A stretch of DNA of 64,000 bases from the NCBI GenBank assembly GCA_947464185.1, contig CANHVY010000009.1, forward strand, positions 27,500-91,499, written 5' to 3'. The position numbers and the translations under genes are program-made. This document shows, one piece after another, positions 28,094 through 37,116 of the stretch. Within the stretch, counting starts at the first letter, position 1. Each line of letters begins with the position of its first letter. The stretch comes from Burkholderiales bacterium. GTDB taxonomy: Bacteria > Pseudomonadota > Gammaproteobacteria > Burkholderiales > Burkholderiaceae_C. Below the pieces are notes generated by a model that was not told the origin of the DNA, did not search any database, and was given only the letters and a program-made list of their open reading frames with translations.

Positions 28094-29389
28094 ATGACGC
28101 CGGCTTCTGTCGACCCCGTTGCGCATGCGCCGTCCTACTACGCTGCGACGGCTGGGCCGATTCCTGAACGACCGCCGCTGCAAGGCCATGCCGACGCAGA
28201 TGTCTGCATCGTGGGCGCCGGCTACACCGGCCTGTCGACGGCTCTTCATCTGGCCGAAGCTGGGCTGCGCGTCGTCGTGCTCGAGGCTGCACGGGTGGGC
28301 TGGGGGGCCTCGGGCCGCAACGGCGGCCAGATCGTGCACAGCTATTCACGCGACCTCGACGTCATCGAGCAGCGGCACGGCGCGGCGCAGGCCAAGGCGC
28401 TGGGTGCGATGGCCTTTGAGGGCGGCGCCATCATCCGCGAACGCGTGGCCCGCTACGGCATCGACTGTGACCTGAAGAACGGCTTGCTCTTTGCGGCGCT
28501 GACGGGCAAGCAGGTGAAGGAACTCGAGGCTCACAAGACCCTGTGGGAGCGGTACGGCCATCAGCAGCTTGAGCTGTTGGACGCAGCGGCCACACGTGCG
28601 GCGGTCGCCAGTGGTCGTTATCAGGGTGCACTGCTCGACCGTTCAGGCGGCCACTTTCACCCGCTGAAGCTGGCACTGGGCGAGGCGGCGGCTTTCGAAT
28701 CCCTTGGCGGTGTCATCCACGAGCGCTCCAAGGTCACGGCTATTGAACGCGGCGCCAAGCCCACGGTACGCACGGTCACAGGTGAAGTGTCGGCCAGCTA
28801 CGTGGTTGTCGCTGGAAATGCCTACTTGGGCGATCTTGAGCCGCGTCTGGCCGCAAAGTCCATGCCCTGCGGCACGCAGATCATCGCCACTGAGCCGTTG
28901 GGCGAGCGATGGAAGGACGTCATCCCAGCCGACTTCTGTGTCGAGGACTGCAACTTCCTGCTGGACTACTTTCGTCTGTCGGCAGACCGGCGTCTGCTCT
29001 TCGGCGGTGGTGTGGTCTACGGTGCGCGCGACCTCTCCGACATCACAGCCAGCCTTCTCCCAAGCTTGTTACGGGTGTTTCCCCAACTGGCAGGCGTGCG
29101 CATCGACTACGCCTGGACCGGGAACTTCCTGCTGACGCTGTCCAGGCTGCCCGAAGTCGGCCGCCTCGACCACAACATCTTCTATTCGCAGGGTTGCTCG
29201 GGGCATGGTGTCACGTTCACACACCTGATCGGCCGCCTGTTGGGCGAGTTGATCCAGGGCCAAGCCGAGCGGTTCAGTGCGTTCGAGCAGCTCCCCCACC
29301 TGCCCTTCCCGGGGGGGCGGCTCCTGCGGGTGCCGATGGCAGCGATGGGGGCCTGGTACTACGGTTTGCGTGATCGGCTGGGGTTCTGA
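28094..29389 (+). CDS. FAD-dependent oxidoreductase, gamma-glutamylputrescine oxidase-like (PuuB type)
   Basis: This 431-residue DAO-family flavoprotein has the FAD-binding loop CIVGAGYTGLSTALHLAEAG and the GWGASGRNGGQ motif typical of PuuB and other amine oxidases; a C-terminal GCSGHGVTFTHLIG segment closes the FAD site. It should oxidise the gamma-glutamylamine made by the preceding gene to an aldehyde and ammonia. The ATG at 28094 has a GAGG ribosome site; an ATG at 28079 that overlaps the upstream stop is also possible. Either way the two genes are coupled. Confidence 0.85.
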   Translation: MTPASVDPVAHAPSYYAATAGPIPERPPLQGHADADVCIVGAGYTGLSTALHLAEAGLRVVVLEAARVGWGASGRNGGQIVHSYSRDLDVIEQRHGAAQAKALGAMAFEGGAIIRERVARYGIDCDLKNGLLFAALTGKQVKELEAHKTLWERYGHQQLELLDAAATRAAVASGRYQGALLDRSGGHFHPLKLALGEAAAFESLGGVIHERSKVTAIERGAKPTVRTVTGEVSASYVVVAGNAYLGDLEPRLAAKSMPCGTQIIATEPLGERWKDVIPADFCVEDCNFLLDYFRLSADRRLLFGGGVVYGARDLSDITASLLPSLLRVFPQLAGVRIDYAWTGNFLLTLSRLPEVGRLDHNIFYSQGCSGHGVTFTHLIGRLLGELIQGQAERFSAFEQLPHLPFPGGRLLRVPMAAMGAWYYGLRDRLGF

Positions 29390-29451
29390 GATCTCAACCT
29401 TCGACCTATGGAGTTGGGTGTCTGCCGCGCAAGCCGGCGCGCAAGAGGTCA

Positions 29452-29490
29452 TGGCCGGTACCAGCAGTCATCTGTATCCTGGCCGGTACC
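29452..29490. repeat. Two 11-bp direct repeats before the cupin gene
   Basis: TGGCCGGTACC occurs at 29452-29462 and 29480-29490, 28 bases start to start, each holding a GGTACC palindrome. The repeats lie 45 to 83 bases before the cupin ATG and may be regulator binding sites. Confidence 0.35.
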
Positions 29491-29534
29491 GATCGGCGGC
29501 ACACCCTTGAACGAGTCTTGTGAACTGACATGCC

Positions 29535-29918
29535 ATGAACGACGAACTGCCCCTGCTGAAGCTGCAAGCTTTGATGCCAGCCCTGCCCGATTCAGACAGC
29601 CCGGCGCCAGAGCGTCTGATCGCTGGCAACCCGCGCCGAGATACCTGGAATCAGGTCGACGTGGAATTGACCAAGTGCCGCCTCTACTGTGGCGTCTGGC
29701 GCAGTGAGCCTGGTCATTGGCGGATCGAGATGGCGGCCGGCGAGCATGAACTGTTCACCGTGCTGCAGGGGCGCTGCCGTGTGCACCGTGACGATGGCTC
29801 GTTCCAGGAAGCAGGTGCTGGAGAGGCACTCTTCATTCCGGCGGGATTTCGCGGCTCTTTCGAAGTGCTTGAGGCGGTGACCAAGACATACGCCATCACC
29901 GTGTCACAGCCCGGTTGA
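29535..29918 (+). CDS. Cupin domain protein (DUF861-like)
   Basis: A 127-residue single-domain cupin with WRIEMAAGEHELFTVLQGRC and a late AGEALFIPAGFRGSFEV motif. The first cupin motif keeps Glu and His but is not a clear three-His metal site. Such small cupins are often encoded beside amine or amino-acid catabolic enzymes, and this one follows the PuuA/PuuB pair at a distance of 145 bases. No enzymatic function can be assigned. Confidence 0.7.
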   Translation: MNDELPLLKLQALMPALPDSDSPAPERLIAGNPRRDTWNQVDVELTKCRLYCGVWRSEPGHWRIEMAAGEHELFTVLQGRCRVHRDDGSFQEAGAGEALFIPAGFRGSFEVLEAVTKTYAITVSQPG

Positions 29919-30040
29919 ACGCCTACCTTTGGGGCAAGGGCGGAAGCCCGGGCGTGCGTTCGAGCTGAGAGCACAACGCGTCGATGCTTCAGTCCGGCCT
30001 GACCATGGTGGCCTGCACATGTCCAGGCGATGCCGAGGAC

Positions 30041-30058
30041 TTGTCAAAAGACTTTCAC
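30041..30058 (+). promoter_or_regulatory. Pho box upstream of phoX (first copy)
   Basis: TTGTCAA-aaga-CTTTCAC fits the PhoB site plan of two CTGTCAT-like 7-mers with a 4-base A-rich spacer. A TTTACT -10 element lies exactly 10 bases downstream (30069-30074). Confidence 0.75.
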
Positions 30059-30104
30059 ACTTGGGCGGTTTACTCGGGGAAGCTGTCAACTCCCTGGCCC
30101 AAAC

Positions 30105-32330
30105 ATGTCCTCCCACACCCCTGAAGCCGATGCCATCTGCAACGAATCCGACAACCCGCACTTCCAGGATGTCCTGAAGCAGGCGCTGGCCCAGCCCAGC
30201 CGCCGGGCGCTGCTTCGTGGGGGCCTGGGGTTGGCCGGTCTGGCCGTGCTGCCGGGCTGCGCCACCGTGATGGGTGGCGCAGGCTCCAGTCCGGCCAAGG
30301 CCTTGGGATTTTCCAGTGTCGCCAAGACGCTGGTGGACGACGTAACCTTGCCCCCGGGCTACCGCTACGCCGTGCTGCACGCCACCGGTGATGCCCTGAG
30401 GCCTGCGGTCTCGCCTTACTCCAACGCCGGCCTGGAGGCTGACGACTGGTCCATGCGCGTGGGTGACCACCACGACGGCATGGACCTGTACTTCATCGAC
30501 GACAAGGGCCGCTACACCGAGCGCGACACCGGCCGCGCTGTGCTCGCGGTCAATCATGAGAGCTCGGCCGACGCTTTCTTCATGCACCCGAATGGCCAGA
30601 CCTCCAACGGTGTGTCCGGCAGGAAGTTCTCCCAGTTCGGTGACTGGGACCTGGGCACCCGCCCCGCTGCCGAGGTGCTCAAGGAGATCAACCACCACGG
30701 CGTGTCGCTGGTGGAGATCGTCAAGACGCCGCAGGGCTGGCGCATCAAGCCCGACTCGCCCCTGAACCGGCGTGTCACGGCGCAGACGCCCATGCGCGTG
30801 GCCGGGCCGCGTGCACACATCGACGCCATCCGTGCCCAGATGGTCACCCGCTGGGACACCGCCGGTGGCATGGCCCGCGGCACGCTGAACAACTGCGGCC
30901 ACGGCAAGACGCCCTGGGGCACCTACCTGGGCTGCGAAGAGAACTGGGCCTTCTATTTCGGGATGACGCCTGGCGGGGCCGCCCTTTCTCCCCGTGATCT
31001 GGCGTCGCGCCGGCGCTATGGCGTGGTCAGCGCACCGCCCGCTGCGAACGTCCAGCGGACGATCAGCCAGGGCTGGCACACGGTTTCCGCCACCGACGAC
31101 CGCTTTTCGCGCTGGAACCTTGCAGCGCCTGGCCGCAACGCTGAAGCCGACTTCCGCAACGAGGCCCACACTTTTGGCTACAACGTCGAGATCGACCCGC
31201 TGGACGTCAATGCCACTCCCGCCAAGCGCGTGATCATGGGCCGCTTGGCCCATGAGGCTGCCGTGTGCAGCCTGCCCGAGGCCGGCAAGCCCCTGGCCTT
31301 CTACATGGGCTGCGATGCGCGCAACGAGTACATCTACAAGTTCGTCAGCACCGCCGCCTGGGACTCGAAGGACATCGGCGGCGGCATCGCAGCCGGTGAC
31401 AAGTACCTAAACGAAGGCAAGCTTTACGTTGCTCGCTTCGACGCCACTGGCCGCGGCGAGTGGGTCGAACTCACTTTCTCAGACCCCCGTATCGCGAACT
31501 TCGCGAGCTTCAAGTTCGAGAACCAGGCCGACATCTACGTTCACACCCGCCTGGCGGCCGACGCCGTGGGCGCCACCAAGATGGACCGTCCCGAGTGGGG
31601 TGCCGTCAACTACCGCAACGGCGAGGTCTACTTCACGCTGACCAACAACAATGCGGCCAACCGCACACCAGGGCGTGTGGATGCCGCCAACCCGCGCGCC
31701 TACATGGACCTGGACGGCAAGAAGGGCATGGGCAACCCCAACGGGCACATCATCCGCTTCCGTGAGGACGGGGTTGCTGCTGCGGCGACGACCTTCACCT
31801 GGGACATCTTCCTCTTCGGTGCCGAGGAAGACGCCGGCCAGGCCAATCTGTCGAAGTTGACGGCGGCCAATGACTTCTCTTCGCCCGATGGCCTGTGGTT
31901 CAGCAAGGCCACCGGCATCTGCTGGATCCAGACCGACGACGGCGCCATGACGGACGAGTCGGGGTGCATGCTGCTCGCTGCCATTCCGGGCCAGGTGGGC
32001 GACGGCGGCAAGGTCACGGTGAACAACCGCATGTTGGTCAACGGGGTGGAGCAGACGGGTACGCAGGAGACCTTCATCGGCGCCGCGTTGGGCGAGGCCA
32101 AGTTGCGCCGCTTCCTGGTGGCTCCTCCGGGTGCCGAGGTCACTGGCATCACCGAGACGCCGGACGGCCGCACGCTGTTTGTCAACATCCAGCATCCGGG
32201 CGAGAACACCAAGCCTGGCGAAGCGCCGGAAAGCCTCTGGCCCGGCAACAAGGGCTACGGCCGCCCGGGCCGTCCGCGCTCGGCCACCATCGTTATCACG
32301 CGTGACGACGGCGGGGTGATTGGGGTCTGA
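30105..32330 (+). CDS. phoX: PhoX-type alkaline phosphatase (DUF839), first copy
   Basis: This 741-residue protein has a Tat-type signal (PSRRALLRGG at residues 31-40) ending in a lipobox-like VLPGC, so it is exported folded and may be lipidated. The PhoX core is clear: VNHE, GTLNNCGHGKTPWGTYLGCEEN, DPLDVNATPAKR-type region, YMGCDARNEYIYKFVS and a C-terminal NIQHPGE segment. PhoX releases phosphate from phosphomonoesters using calcium and iron. A Pho box lies about 50 bases upstream. A second PhoX is encoded at 38340-40418. Confidence 0.9.
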   Translation: MSSHTPEADAICNESDNPHFQDVLKQALAQPSRRALLRGGLGLAGLAVLPGCATVMGGAGSSPAKALGFSSVAKTLVDDVTLPPGYRYAVLHATGDALRPAVSPYSNAGLEADDWSMRVGDHHDGMDLYFIDDKGRYTERDTGRAVLAVNHESSADAFFMHPNGQTSNGVSGRKFSQFGDWDLGTRPAAEVLKEINHHGVSLVEIVKTPQGWRIKPDSPLNRRVTAQTPMRVAGPRAHIDAIRAQMVTRWDTAGGMARGTLNNCGHGKTPWGTYLGCEENWAFYFGMTPGGAALSPRDLASRRRYGVVSAPPAANVQRTISQGWHTVSATDDRFSRWNLAAPGRNAEADFRNEAHTFGYNVEIDPLDVNATPAKRVIMGRLAHEAAVCSLPEAGKPLAFYMGCDARNEYIYKFVSTAAWDSKDIGGGIAAGDKYLNEGKLYVARFDATGRGEWVELTFSDPRIANFASFKFENQADIYVHTRLAADAVGATKMDRPEWGAVNYRNGEVYFTLTNNNAANRTPGRVDAANPRAYMDLDGKKGMGNPNGHIIRFREDGVAAAATTFTWDIFLFGAEEDAGQANLSKLTAANDFSSPDGLWFSKATGICWIQTDDGAMTDESGCMLLAAIPGQVGDGGKVTVNNRMLVNGVEQTGTQETFIGAALGEAKLRRFLVAPPGAEVTGITETPDGRTLFVNIQHPGENTKPGEAPESLWPGNKGYGRPGRPRSATIVITRDDGGVIGV

Positions 32331-32448
32331 GCCAGGCTGCCGGGGGCTGCGCGCCTGAGCGCAAAGCTCTCGCGGCCCTTCGGGGGCGGGTCGGGAGCGG
32401 GCCGGGGTCAGCCAATCCCGCATCATGGGCTCGTACCCCGCTGCGGCG

Positions 32449-33633
32449 TCAGCTTGTCGGGGCCTGCGGTACCAGGTCTTCTGCCAAGACCTGTTGCAGG
32501 ATGCCAGGGACTTCGGAGAGTGCGCGGTTGTCGATCTGCGCGGCGCGCGCGCGCCAGCGGGGCAGGTCGGTCAGGATGGCTTCGACCCCGGCGCGCACCT
32601 GTGAGAAGGCGGACAGCACGACACCCACCTGCTGCTGCCGGATCCACTCGGTGTTCCACCGCTCCTGCGGCATCGTCCACGCGTTGCGGGTGACGACCGC
32701 CGGCAGGCCGCAGTGCAAGGCCTCGCTGATAGAGCCCGGTCCGGGCTTACCGATGAAGTAGTCGGCCAGGCGCATCCACTGCACGACCCCGTCGGTGAAT
32801 CCCAGCACGTGGCGGGGTGCGCTGGCGCGCTGCGCTGCCAGCGAGCGTCGAAGTGACTCGTTGTGGCCGCACAGCAGGATCAGCGGCAGATGGTCCAGTT
32901 CTTCGGCGATCCGCAGCATGGCGCGTGCACCATGGCCGCCGAACATCACGATGCCCACTGGCGCCTGCGGGTCCAGGCCCAGCTGACGCCGCCGTGCCGC
33001 GCGGTCATCGACGGCGGGCCGGTGAAAGTCCGGCGCCAGCATCATGCCCTGCACCCGGTGAACCCGCTGCGCCGGGATGCCCTGCGAGAGGGCCTGTTCG
33101 ACGGCATGGCCGGTGCCGCAGATCAGGTGTTCCGTGAAGCCGGGCTCCACCCAGAAGTGCGGCGGGAGGTCGGCCAGATCGGTCATCACCGTGACAAAGG
33201 GCGTTCGGGTCGGCAGGGCCTGCAGGCTTGCTCCCAGGGCCCGGTTGAAGTTGGGCACCAGCGAGACCACCAGATCGGGGCGGGTCTGCTCCCAATGCCG
33301 CGCCAGACGGTCCACCATCTTCTCGTGGCCCAGACGGATCATGGCCTGCAGCACCCGCAGCTCTGCGGCCAGGCCAACCGTGAAGCCGGTTGCCAGGCGC
33401 TTGTTGTAGTAAGCCTCGGGGGCAAATCCCGTCAGGCGCAGAAACCGCTGATCCGGATCCAGCACCTGGAAGAGATCGACGAGACGAACCGTCCAATGGG
33501 GGTGGGTGACCGCCAACTGGGCCTGCAGCGCCCGAGCGGCCGCGCGATGGCCACCACCGGCGCGGAAGTAGATCAGGTCCAAGGTCGCCGGGATGTCTCC
33601 CGTCGCGGTGGTGTTCAGGGCAGGCGACCGCAT
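32449..33633 (-). CDS. Diacylglycerol glycosyltransferase-like protein (GT28, MGDG synthase type)
   Basis: The 394-residue protein has the MGDG-synthase/MurG plan: an N-terminal glycine-rich loop FRAGGGHRAAARAL, a lipid-binding N-domain, and a C-terminal nucleotide-sugar site GKPGPGSISEALHCGLP with a QERWNTE segment. It probably transfers a sugar to diacylglycerol or a related lipid at the inner face of the membrane. A Pho box on its strand about 100 bases upstream implies phosphate-starvation control, so it may help replace phospholipids with glycolipids. The ATG at 33633 is chosen over an upstream start that adds 19 unlikely residues. Confidence 0.8.
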   Translation of the reverse strand: MRSPALNTTATGDIPATLDLIYFRAGGGHRAAARALQAQLAVTHPHWTVRLVDLFQVLDPDQRFLRLTGFAPEAYYNKRLATGFTVGLAAELRVLQAMIRLGHEKMVDRLARHWEQTRPDLVVSLVPNFNRALGASLQALPTRTPFVTVMTDLADLPPHFWVEPGFTEHLICGTGHAVEQALSQGIPAQRVHRVQGMMLAPDFHRPAVDDRAARRRQLGLDPQAPVGIVMFGGHGARAMLRIAEELDHLPLILLCGHNESLRRSLAAQRASAPRHVLGFTDGVVQWMRLADYFIGKPGPGSISEALHCGLPAVVTRNAWTMPQERWNTEWIRQQQVGVVLSAFSQVRAGVEAILTDLPRWRARAAQIDNRALSEVPGILQQVLAEDLVPQAPTS

Positions 33634-33736
33634 TCCCTTGTGACTGCTCGCTTCAAGCCGATGTCCCGAAAAAGACAGGGAGCAGCGCACCGCGCGCCAC
33701 CCTGCCGTTCAAGACAGAAGATCGTCAATGCGGTAC

Positions 33737-33754
33737 GTGACGGGCCCGTGACAT
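33737..33754 (-). promoter_or_regulatory. Pho box upstream of the GT28 glycosyltransferase
   Basis: On the minus strand ATGTCAC-gggc-CCGTCAC forms two CTGTCAT-like 7-mers with an 11-base period, facing the glycosyltransferase gene. The spacer is GC-rich, unlike the consensus, and no good -10 was found at the expected place. Confidence 0.55.
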
Positions 33755-33803
33755 GCCGCAGCAGGTGCGGGGTCTTGCGTCCTCAGGTCGGACCGCCGGG
33801 CCC

Positions 33804-34295
33804 TCACCAGCGGGGCTTGGGGCGGGCCTGCGGCTTGGCGTCAAGCGCGCGACGCAGCTCCTGGTACTCCTCGCATTGCAGGCCGCACAGGCGCTCCAGC
33901 GCCTGCAGGTGGACGAGGGCCTGGTCGCGCCGGCCGAGGATCAGCATGAGCTCACCCCGATACTCGTGGGCACCCAGGTGAGCCGGGTCGATGGCGAGCG
34001 CTCGGTCGTAGGCGGCCTCTGACTCGGCGTGCCGACCGAGCTTGCGCAGGCTGAAGCCCAGCAGGTTGTGGCCATCGGCGTCCTGCGGTTGCGCCCGCAG
34101 GTAGGGCTGCAGCACCGCGACGGCCCGCTCCCACTGGCTGCTCTTCACCGCCTCACGGCCCTCCCGGATGGCCCGGTCCTCCATGGGAGGGTTGCGGTTG
34201 GGTACATCGACGGCGTGAGCTCTCCCGAAGGCACAGACACCGATCAGCAGGGCTGCCGCCAGGCACAGCGCAGGGGACTTCTTGTTCATGGCCAT
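33804..34295 (-). CDS. Secreted TPR-repeat protein
   Basis: A 163-residue protein with a cleavable signal peptide (cut near FGRAHA) and about three tetratricopeptide repeats, including GHNLLGFSLRKLGRHAESEAAYDRALAIDP and a following AHEYRGELMLILGRRDQAL unit. It should be a periplasmic scaffold of unknown partner. The C-terminus has a two-cysteine RLCGLQCEEY segment that may form a disulphide. It lies between the GT28 gene and a divergent secreted phosphoesterase. Starts at 34295 or 34289 are equally plausible. Confidence 0.75.
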   Translation of the reverse strand: MAMNKKSPALCLAAALLIGVCAFGRAHAVDVPNRNPPMEDRAIREGREAVKSSQWERAVAVLQPYLRAQPQDADGHNLLGFSLRKLGRHAESEAAYDRALAIDPAHLGAHEYRGELMLILGRRDQALVHLQALERLCGLQCEEYQELRRALDAKPQARPKPRW

Positions 34296-34359
34296 AAGCG
34301 TAGTCCGACTGCGAAGCGACACCCACGGATTGATCAATGCCCACGCGGCGTGCAGAGGA

Positions 34360-34377
34360 TTGACACAGAAGCGTCAA
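34360..34377. promoter_or_regulatory. Weak Pho-box-like dyad between the TPR and phosphoesterase genes
   Basis: TTGACAC-agaa-GCGTCAA has the 11-base period of a Pho box but a poor first half, and it is also a TTGAC/GTCAA dyad, so it could serve either divergent gene. Given the surrounding regulon it is noted but uncertain. Confidence 0.25.
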
Positions 34378-34477
34378 GAGAAAGATGTCTGCTCAACGAT
34401 CACTGCATTCCACCATGCCCCCTGCCCTGCCAGCGTTGAAGTGTGGCCCTGGAACTGATTTCTGAGTGAGCGCAATC

Positions 34478-35452
34478 ATGCATGGACGTCTCGCAACCTG
34501 GTCGGTCTCGACCAAGAAGCTCGCGACATTGATCACCTTCGTCGTGCTGGCCACTCTGCCGGTGCAGGCGCAGAGCTTCCACTTCGTCGCGCTGGGTGAC
34601 TTGCCCTATGGCCCCCCAGCCCAGTCCTATCCCCCCTACCGAAAGCTCATTGACCGAATCAACGTGGAAGCCGGTGCCTTCAGCATCCACGTCGGCGACA
34701 TCAAGTCTGGCTCCACGCTTTGCAACGACGAGGAGTTCGCCCAACAGCTTGAGCATTTCCGGCGCTTCAAGGGCGCCGTGGTGTACACCCCCGGTGACAA
34801 CGAGTGGACAGACTGTCACCGTATCAACAACGGGGGGTTCGACCCGCTTGAGCGGCTGGCCGCCTTGCGCCAGCGCTTCTTCCAGGCCGGCCAGTCGCTA
34901 GGCCAGGCCCCCATCGCCTTGGAGAACCAGTCGGCCGTCACGCGCGCCCGCGGGAAGTTCATCGAGAACCAGCGCTGGCACCATCAGGGCGTGACCTTCG
35001 CCACGCTTCATGTCGTCGGCAGCAACAACAATCTCGAGGCCAGGACCCTGTCGGCCGCCTCGGAGTTCTTCGAGCGAGACGAGGCCAATGTCGAGTGGCT
35101 GCAGTCCACTTTCGATGGGGCGAGCCAGAAGGGTTCACGTGCGGTGGTGATCGCGTTCCAGGCCGACGTCTTTGATTCGCGCACGCCGTTCGAGGACTTT
35201 CCCGGTTGGTCAGGGTTCAAGAGGTCCATCGAAGGCACCCTGCTGCCGCTGGCAGAGCGCTGGGGCAAGCCGGTCCTTGTGATCCACGGTGACAGCCACC
35301 AGTTCCGCATCGACCAACCCTTTTCCCTGCAAAAGCGCCCCTTGCGAAACATCACGCGCCTCATCGTTCCGGGAGCCTCCGATGTGCGCGCGGTACGGGT
35401 CGATGTCCGACCCTCGGGGGGTTTCGGGTTCGAGTTGATCGAGACGCGCTGA
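34478..35452 (+). CDS. Secreted calcineurin-like metallophosphoesterase
   Basis: The 324-residue protein has a signal peptide (cut near LPVQAQ) and metallophosphoesterase motifs in order: VALGDLPYG, HVGDIKSG, YTPGDNEWTD and VIHGDSHQF. These supply the Asp, Asn and His ligands of the two-metal centre. It is periplasmic or secreted and should cleave a phosphate ester, in keeping with the neighbouring PhoX genes. The ATG at 34478 is preferred to a GTG at 34466 because of the GTGAG site eight bases upstream. Substrate unknown. Confidence 0.8.
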   Translation: MHGRLATWSVSTKKLATLITFVVLATLPVQAQSFHFVALGDLPYGPPAQSYPPYRKLIDRINVEAGAFSIHVGDIKSGSTLCNDEEFAQQLEHFRRFKGAVVYTPGDNEWTDCHRINNGGFDPLERLAALRQRFFQAGQSLGQAPIALENQSAVTRARGKFIENQRWHHQGVTFATLHVVGSNNNLEARTLSAASEFFERDEANVEWLQSTFDGASQKGSRAVVIAFQADVFDSRTPFEDFPGWSGFKRSIEGTLLPLAERWGKPVLVIHGDSHQFRIDQPFSLQKRPLRNITRLIVPGASDVRAVRVDVRPSGGFGFELIETR

Positions 35453-35490
35453 TGGCGCGCTGCCATCATGGCCGTCGTCGATCCGACATC

Positions 35491-37116
35491 TCAATGGCCT
35501 GTCAAGACCAGACGCCAGGCCTGCCAGCGCCCTGCATCACCGGCCTGCATGTCCTGGATCTGCAACCGCCATGGTCCGGTGGCCGCCTCCCCCATGTGGG
35601 CCACTGAATGAAAGGTCCAGCCGCGGCTGAGATCACCGCAAGGCCCTTGCACGTCCGCACTGCAGAAATGAGAGCGGCCGAGCACGCTGACGCGGTTGGC
35701 TGGCGAAGCCAGCTCGATTTGCAGATCTGCTGCGTAGGCATGCTCGGCGTACACCGTGACCTGTACCGACTCCACCGCGCGGACGCCGCAGTCCGCGAAC
35801 TGATGTGCGGCTTGAACGGGCGGTGCGGGTGCGTCGCGAATCAGTGCTTCAACGGAAAGGAGACCGCTGTCACAACGCAGCTCCCCAGGCAGCCCCCCAA
35901 ACGAAACGCTGGCAGCGACCGCATCGCCGGCATGCACGCGGCCAAAGCCCACCAGCGGATGAAAGCCGTGCGCGTTCATGGGCGACGCCTGGGCTTGCAG
36001 GGTGCCCAGATCTGCGGGACGCGCTGTCTTTGCAAGCAACCACCGCACATCACGCCAGGACAAGGCCTGATTGGCTTGGAGCATCAGCGCGACGACGCCT
36101 GACACCATCGGAGCCGACGCGGACGTTCCCGCAGGAAAGGCCACGTAATCGGCTGTAGGAGCTGACATCCCACCCGACAGCCCACGGGGCCCGGCAATAT
36201 CGGTGGTCCAGATGCCGGTGACGCCATCGGCCGCGCCCAGCAAAGGGCCGGAAGGGGCACTCACCAGCACATTGCTCCCAGGTTCCGCATAGGCCGGCGG
36301 CCGCCCCGAGGCGTCGACCGCCGCCACTGCCAGCACACCGGGGTGGTTGGCGTACCCGTCGCGGTTGCTGTCGTCCTGCCGACCACCGTTTCCCGCGGCG
36401 AACACGACCACCGCTCCCTTCCCCTGGCGGCCCGATGCCAGCCCCTCATCCAGCGCCTGTCGCCATGCGGGGTCGGCCGGGCTGTAGCTGGCCCCTTGAC
36501 CGGAGGCGGCGTCGAACGTACCCCAACTGTTGTTGACGATGTCGGCACCCAGCGAGAGGGCCGAACGCAGGGACTGCGCGATCTGCCCTCTGGACAGGCC
36601 GTCGAATGCCATGAAGCGGGCCTGAGGTGCAACACCCCGCCCGCCCAGACTGTTCCCCGCGCTTGCCACCGCAATGCCCACCACCGCGGTGCCGTGGGCA
36701 TCGTCCCATTCCCCAGCGCGGTCGTTGTAAGGTGCGTCTGCGGGTGCAGAAGGTGGTGAAGGGTCAGAGGTCGGGAGAAGCCCGTTGATCGTGTACAGGT
36801 TGGCCACCAGGTCCGGGTGGCCGATCTGCACCGCGCCGTCTATGAAGGCGATCAGCACGCCACGACCGGTTTCTGCAACACCCTGCAGACCAAGGTCCAT
36901 GCCAGACACTCCACCACCTTGCCCGGTGTTGAACAGGTGCCACTGGCGGGTAAGCAAAGGGTCGGGGCCCGGGAGGATGGGCGGCACGGCGGGTGCCGGT
37001 ACCAAAGCCTGCGACTCGCCTCCACCGCAACCCGCCAGCAGGCCCGACAGGAGCACGCAGACCACGGCGGGTCTCAGCGATTCACTCCAAGGGCTGAAAG
37101 ACAAGTTCAATCGCAT
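35491..37116 (-). CDS. S8 family subtilisin-like lipoprotein protease with P domain
   Basis: The 541-residue protein begins with a lipoprotein signal (LLSGLLAGC, Cys 30). The S8 triad is readable: Asp 93 in AFIDGAVQIGHPDL, His 141 in DDAHGTAVVG, Ser 332 in AGTSASAPMVSG, plus the oxyanion Asn in AAGNGG. The C-terminal 110 residues look like a proprotein-convertase P domain (WTFHSVAHMGEAATGPWRLQ). It is an exported, membrane-tethered protease. Its start overlaps the end of the upstream lipoprotein gene by 35 bases, so the two are coupled and perhaps act together. Confidence 0.87.
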   Translation of the reverse strand: MRLNLSFSPWSESLRPAVVCVLLSGLLAGCGGGESQALVPAPAVPPILPGPDPLLTRQWHLFNTGQGGGVSGMDLGLQGVAETGRGVLIAFIDGAVQIGHPDLVANLYTINGLLPTSDPSPPSAPADAPYNDRAGEWDDAHGTAVVGIAVASAGNSLGGRGVAPQARFMAFDGLSRGQIAQSLRSALSLGADIVNNSWGTFDAASGQGASYSPADPAWRQALDEGLASGRQGKGAVVVFAAGNGGRQDDSNRDGYANHPGVLAVAAVDASGRPPAYAEPGSNVLVSAPSGPLLGAADGVTGIWTTDIAGPRGLSGGMSAPTADYVAFPAGTSASAPMVSGVVALMLQANQALSWRDVRWLLAKTARPADLGTLQAQASPMNAHGFHPLVGFGRVHAGDAVAASVSFGGLPGELRCDSGLLSVEALIRDAPAPPVQAAHQFADCGVRAVESVQVTVYAEHAYAADLQIELASPANRVSVLGRSHFCSADVQGPCGDLSRGWTFHSVAHMGEAATGPWRLQIQDMQAGDAGRWQAWRLVLTGH

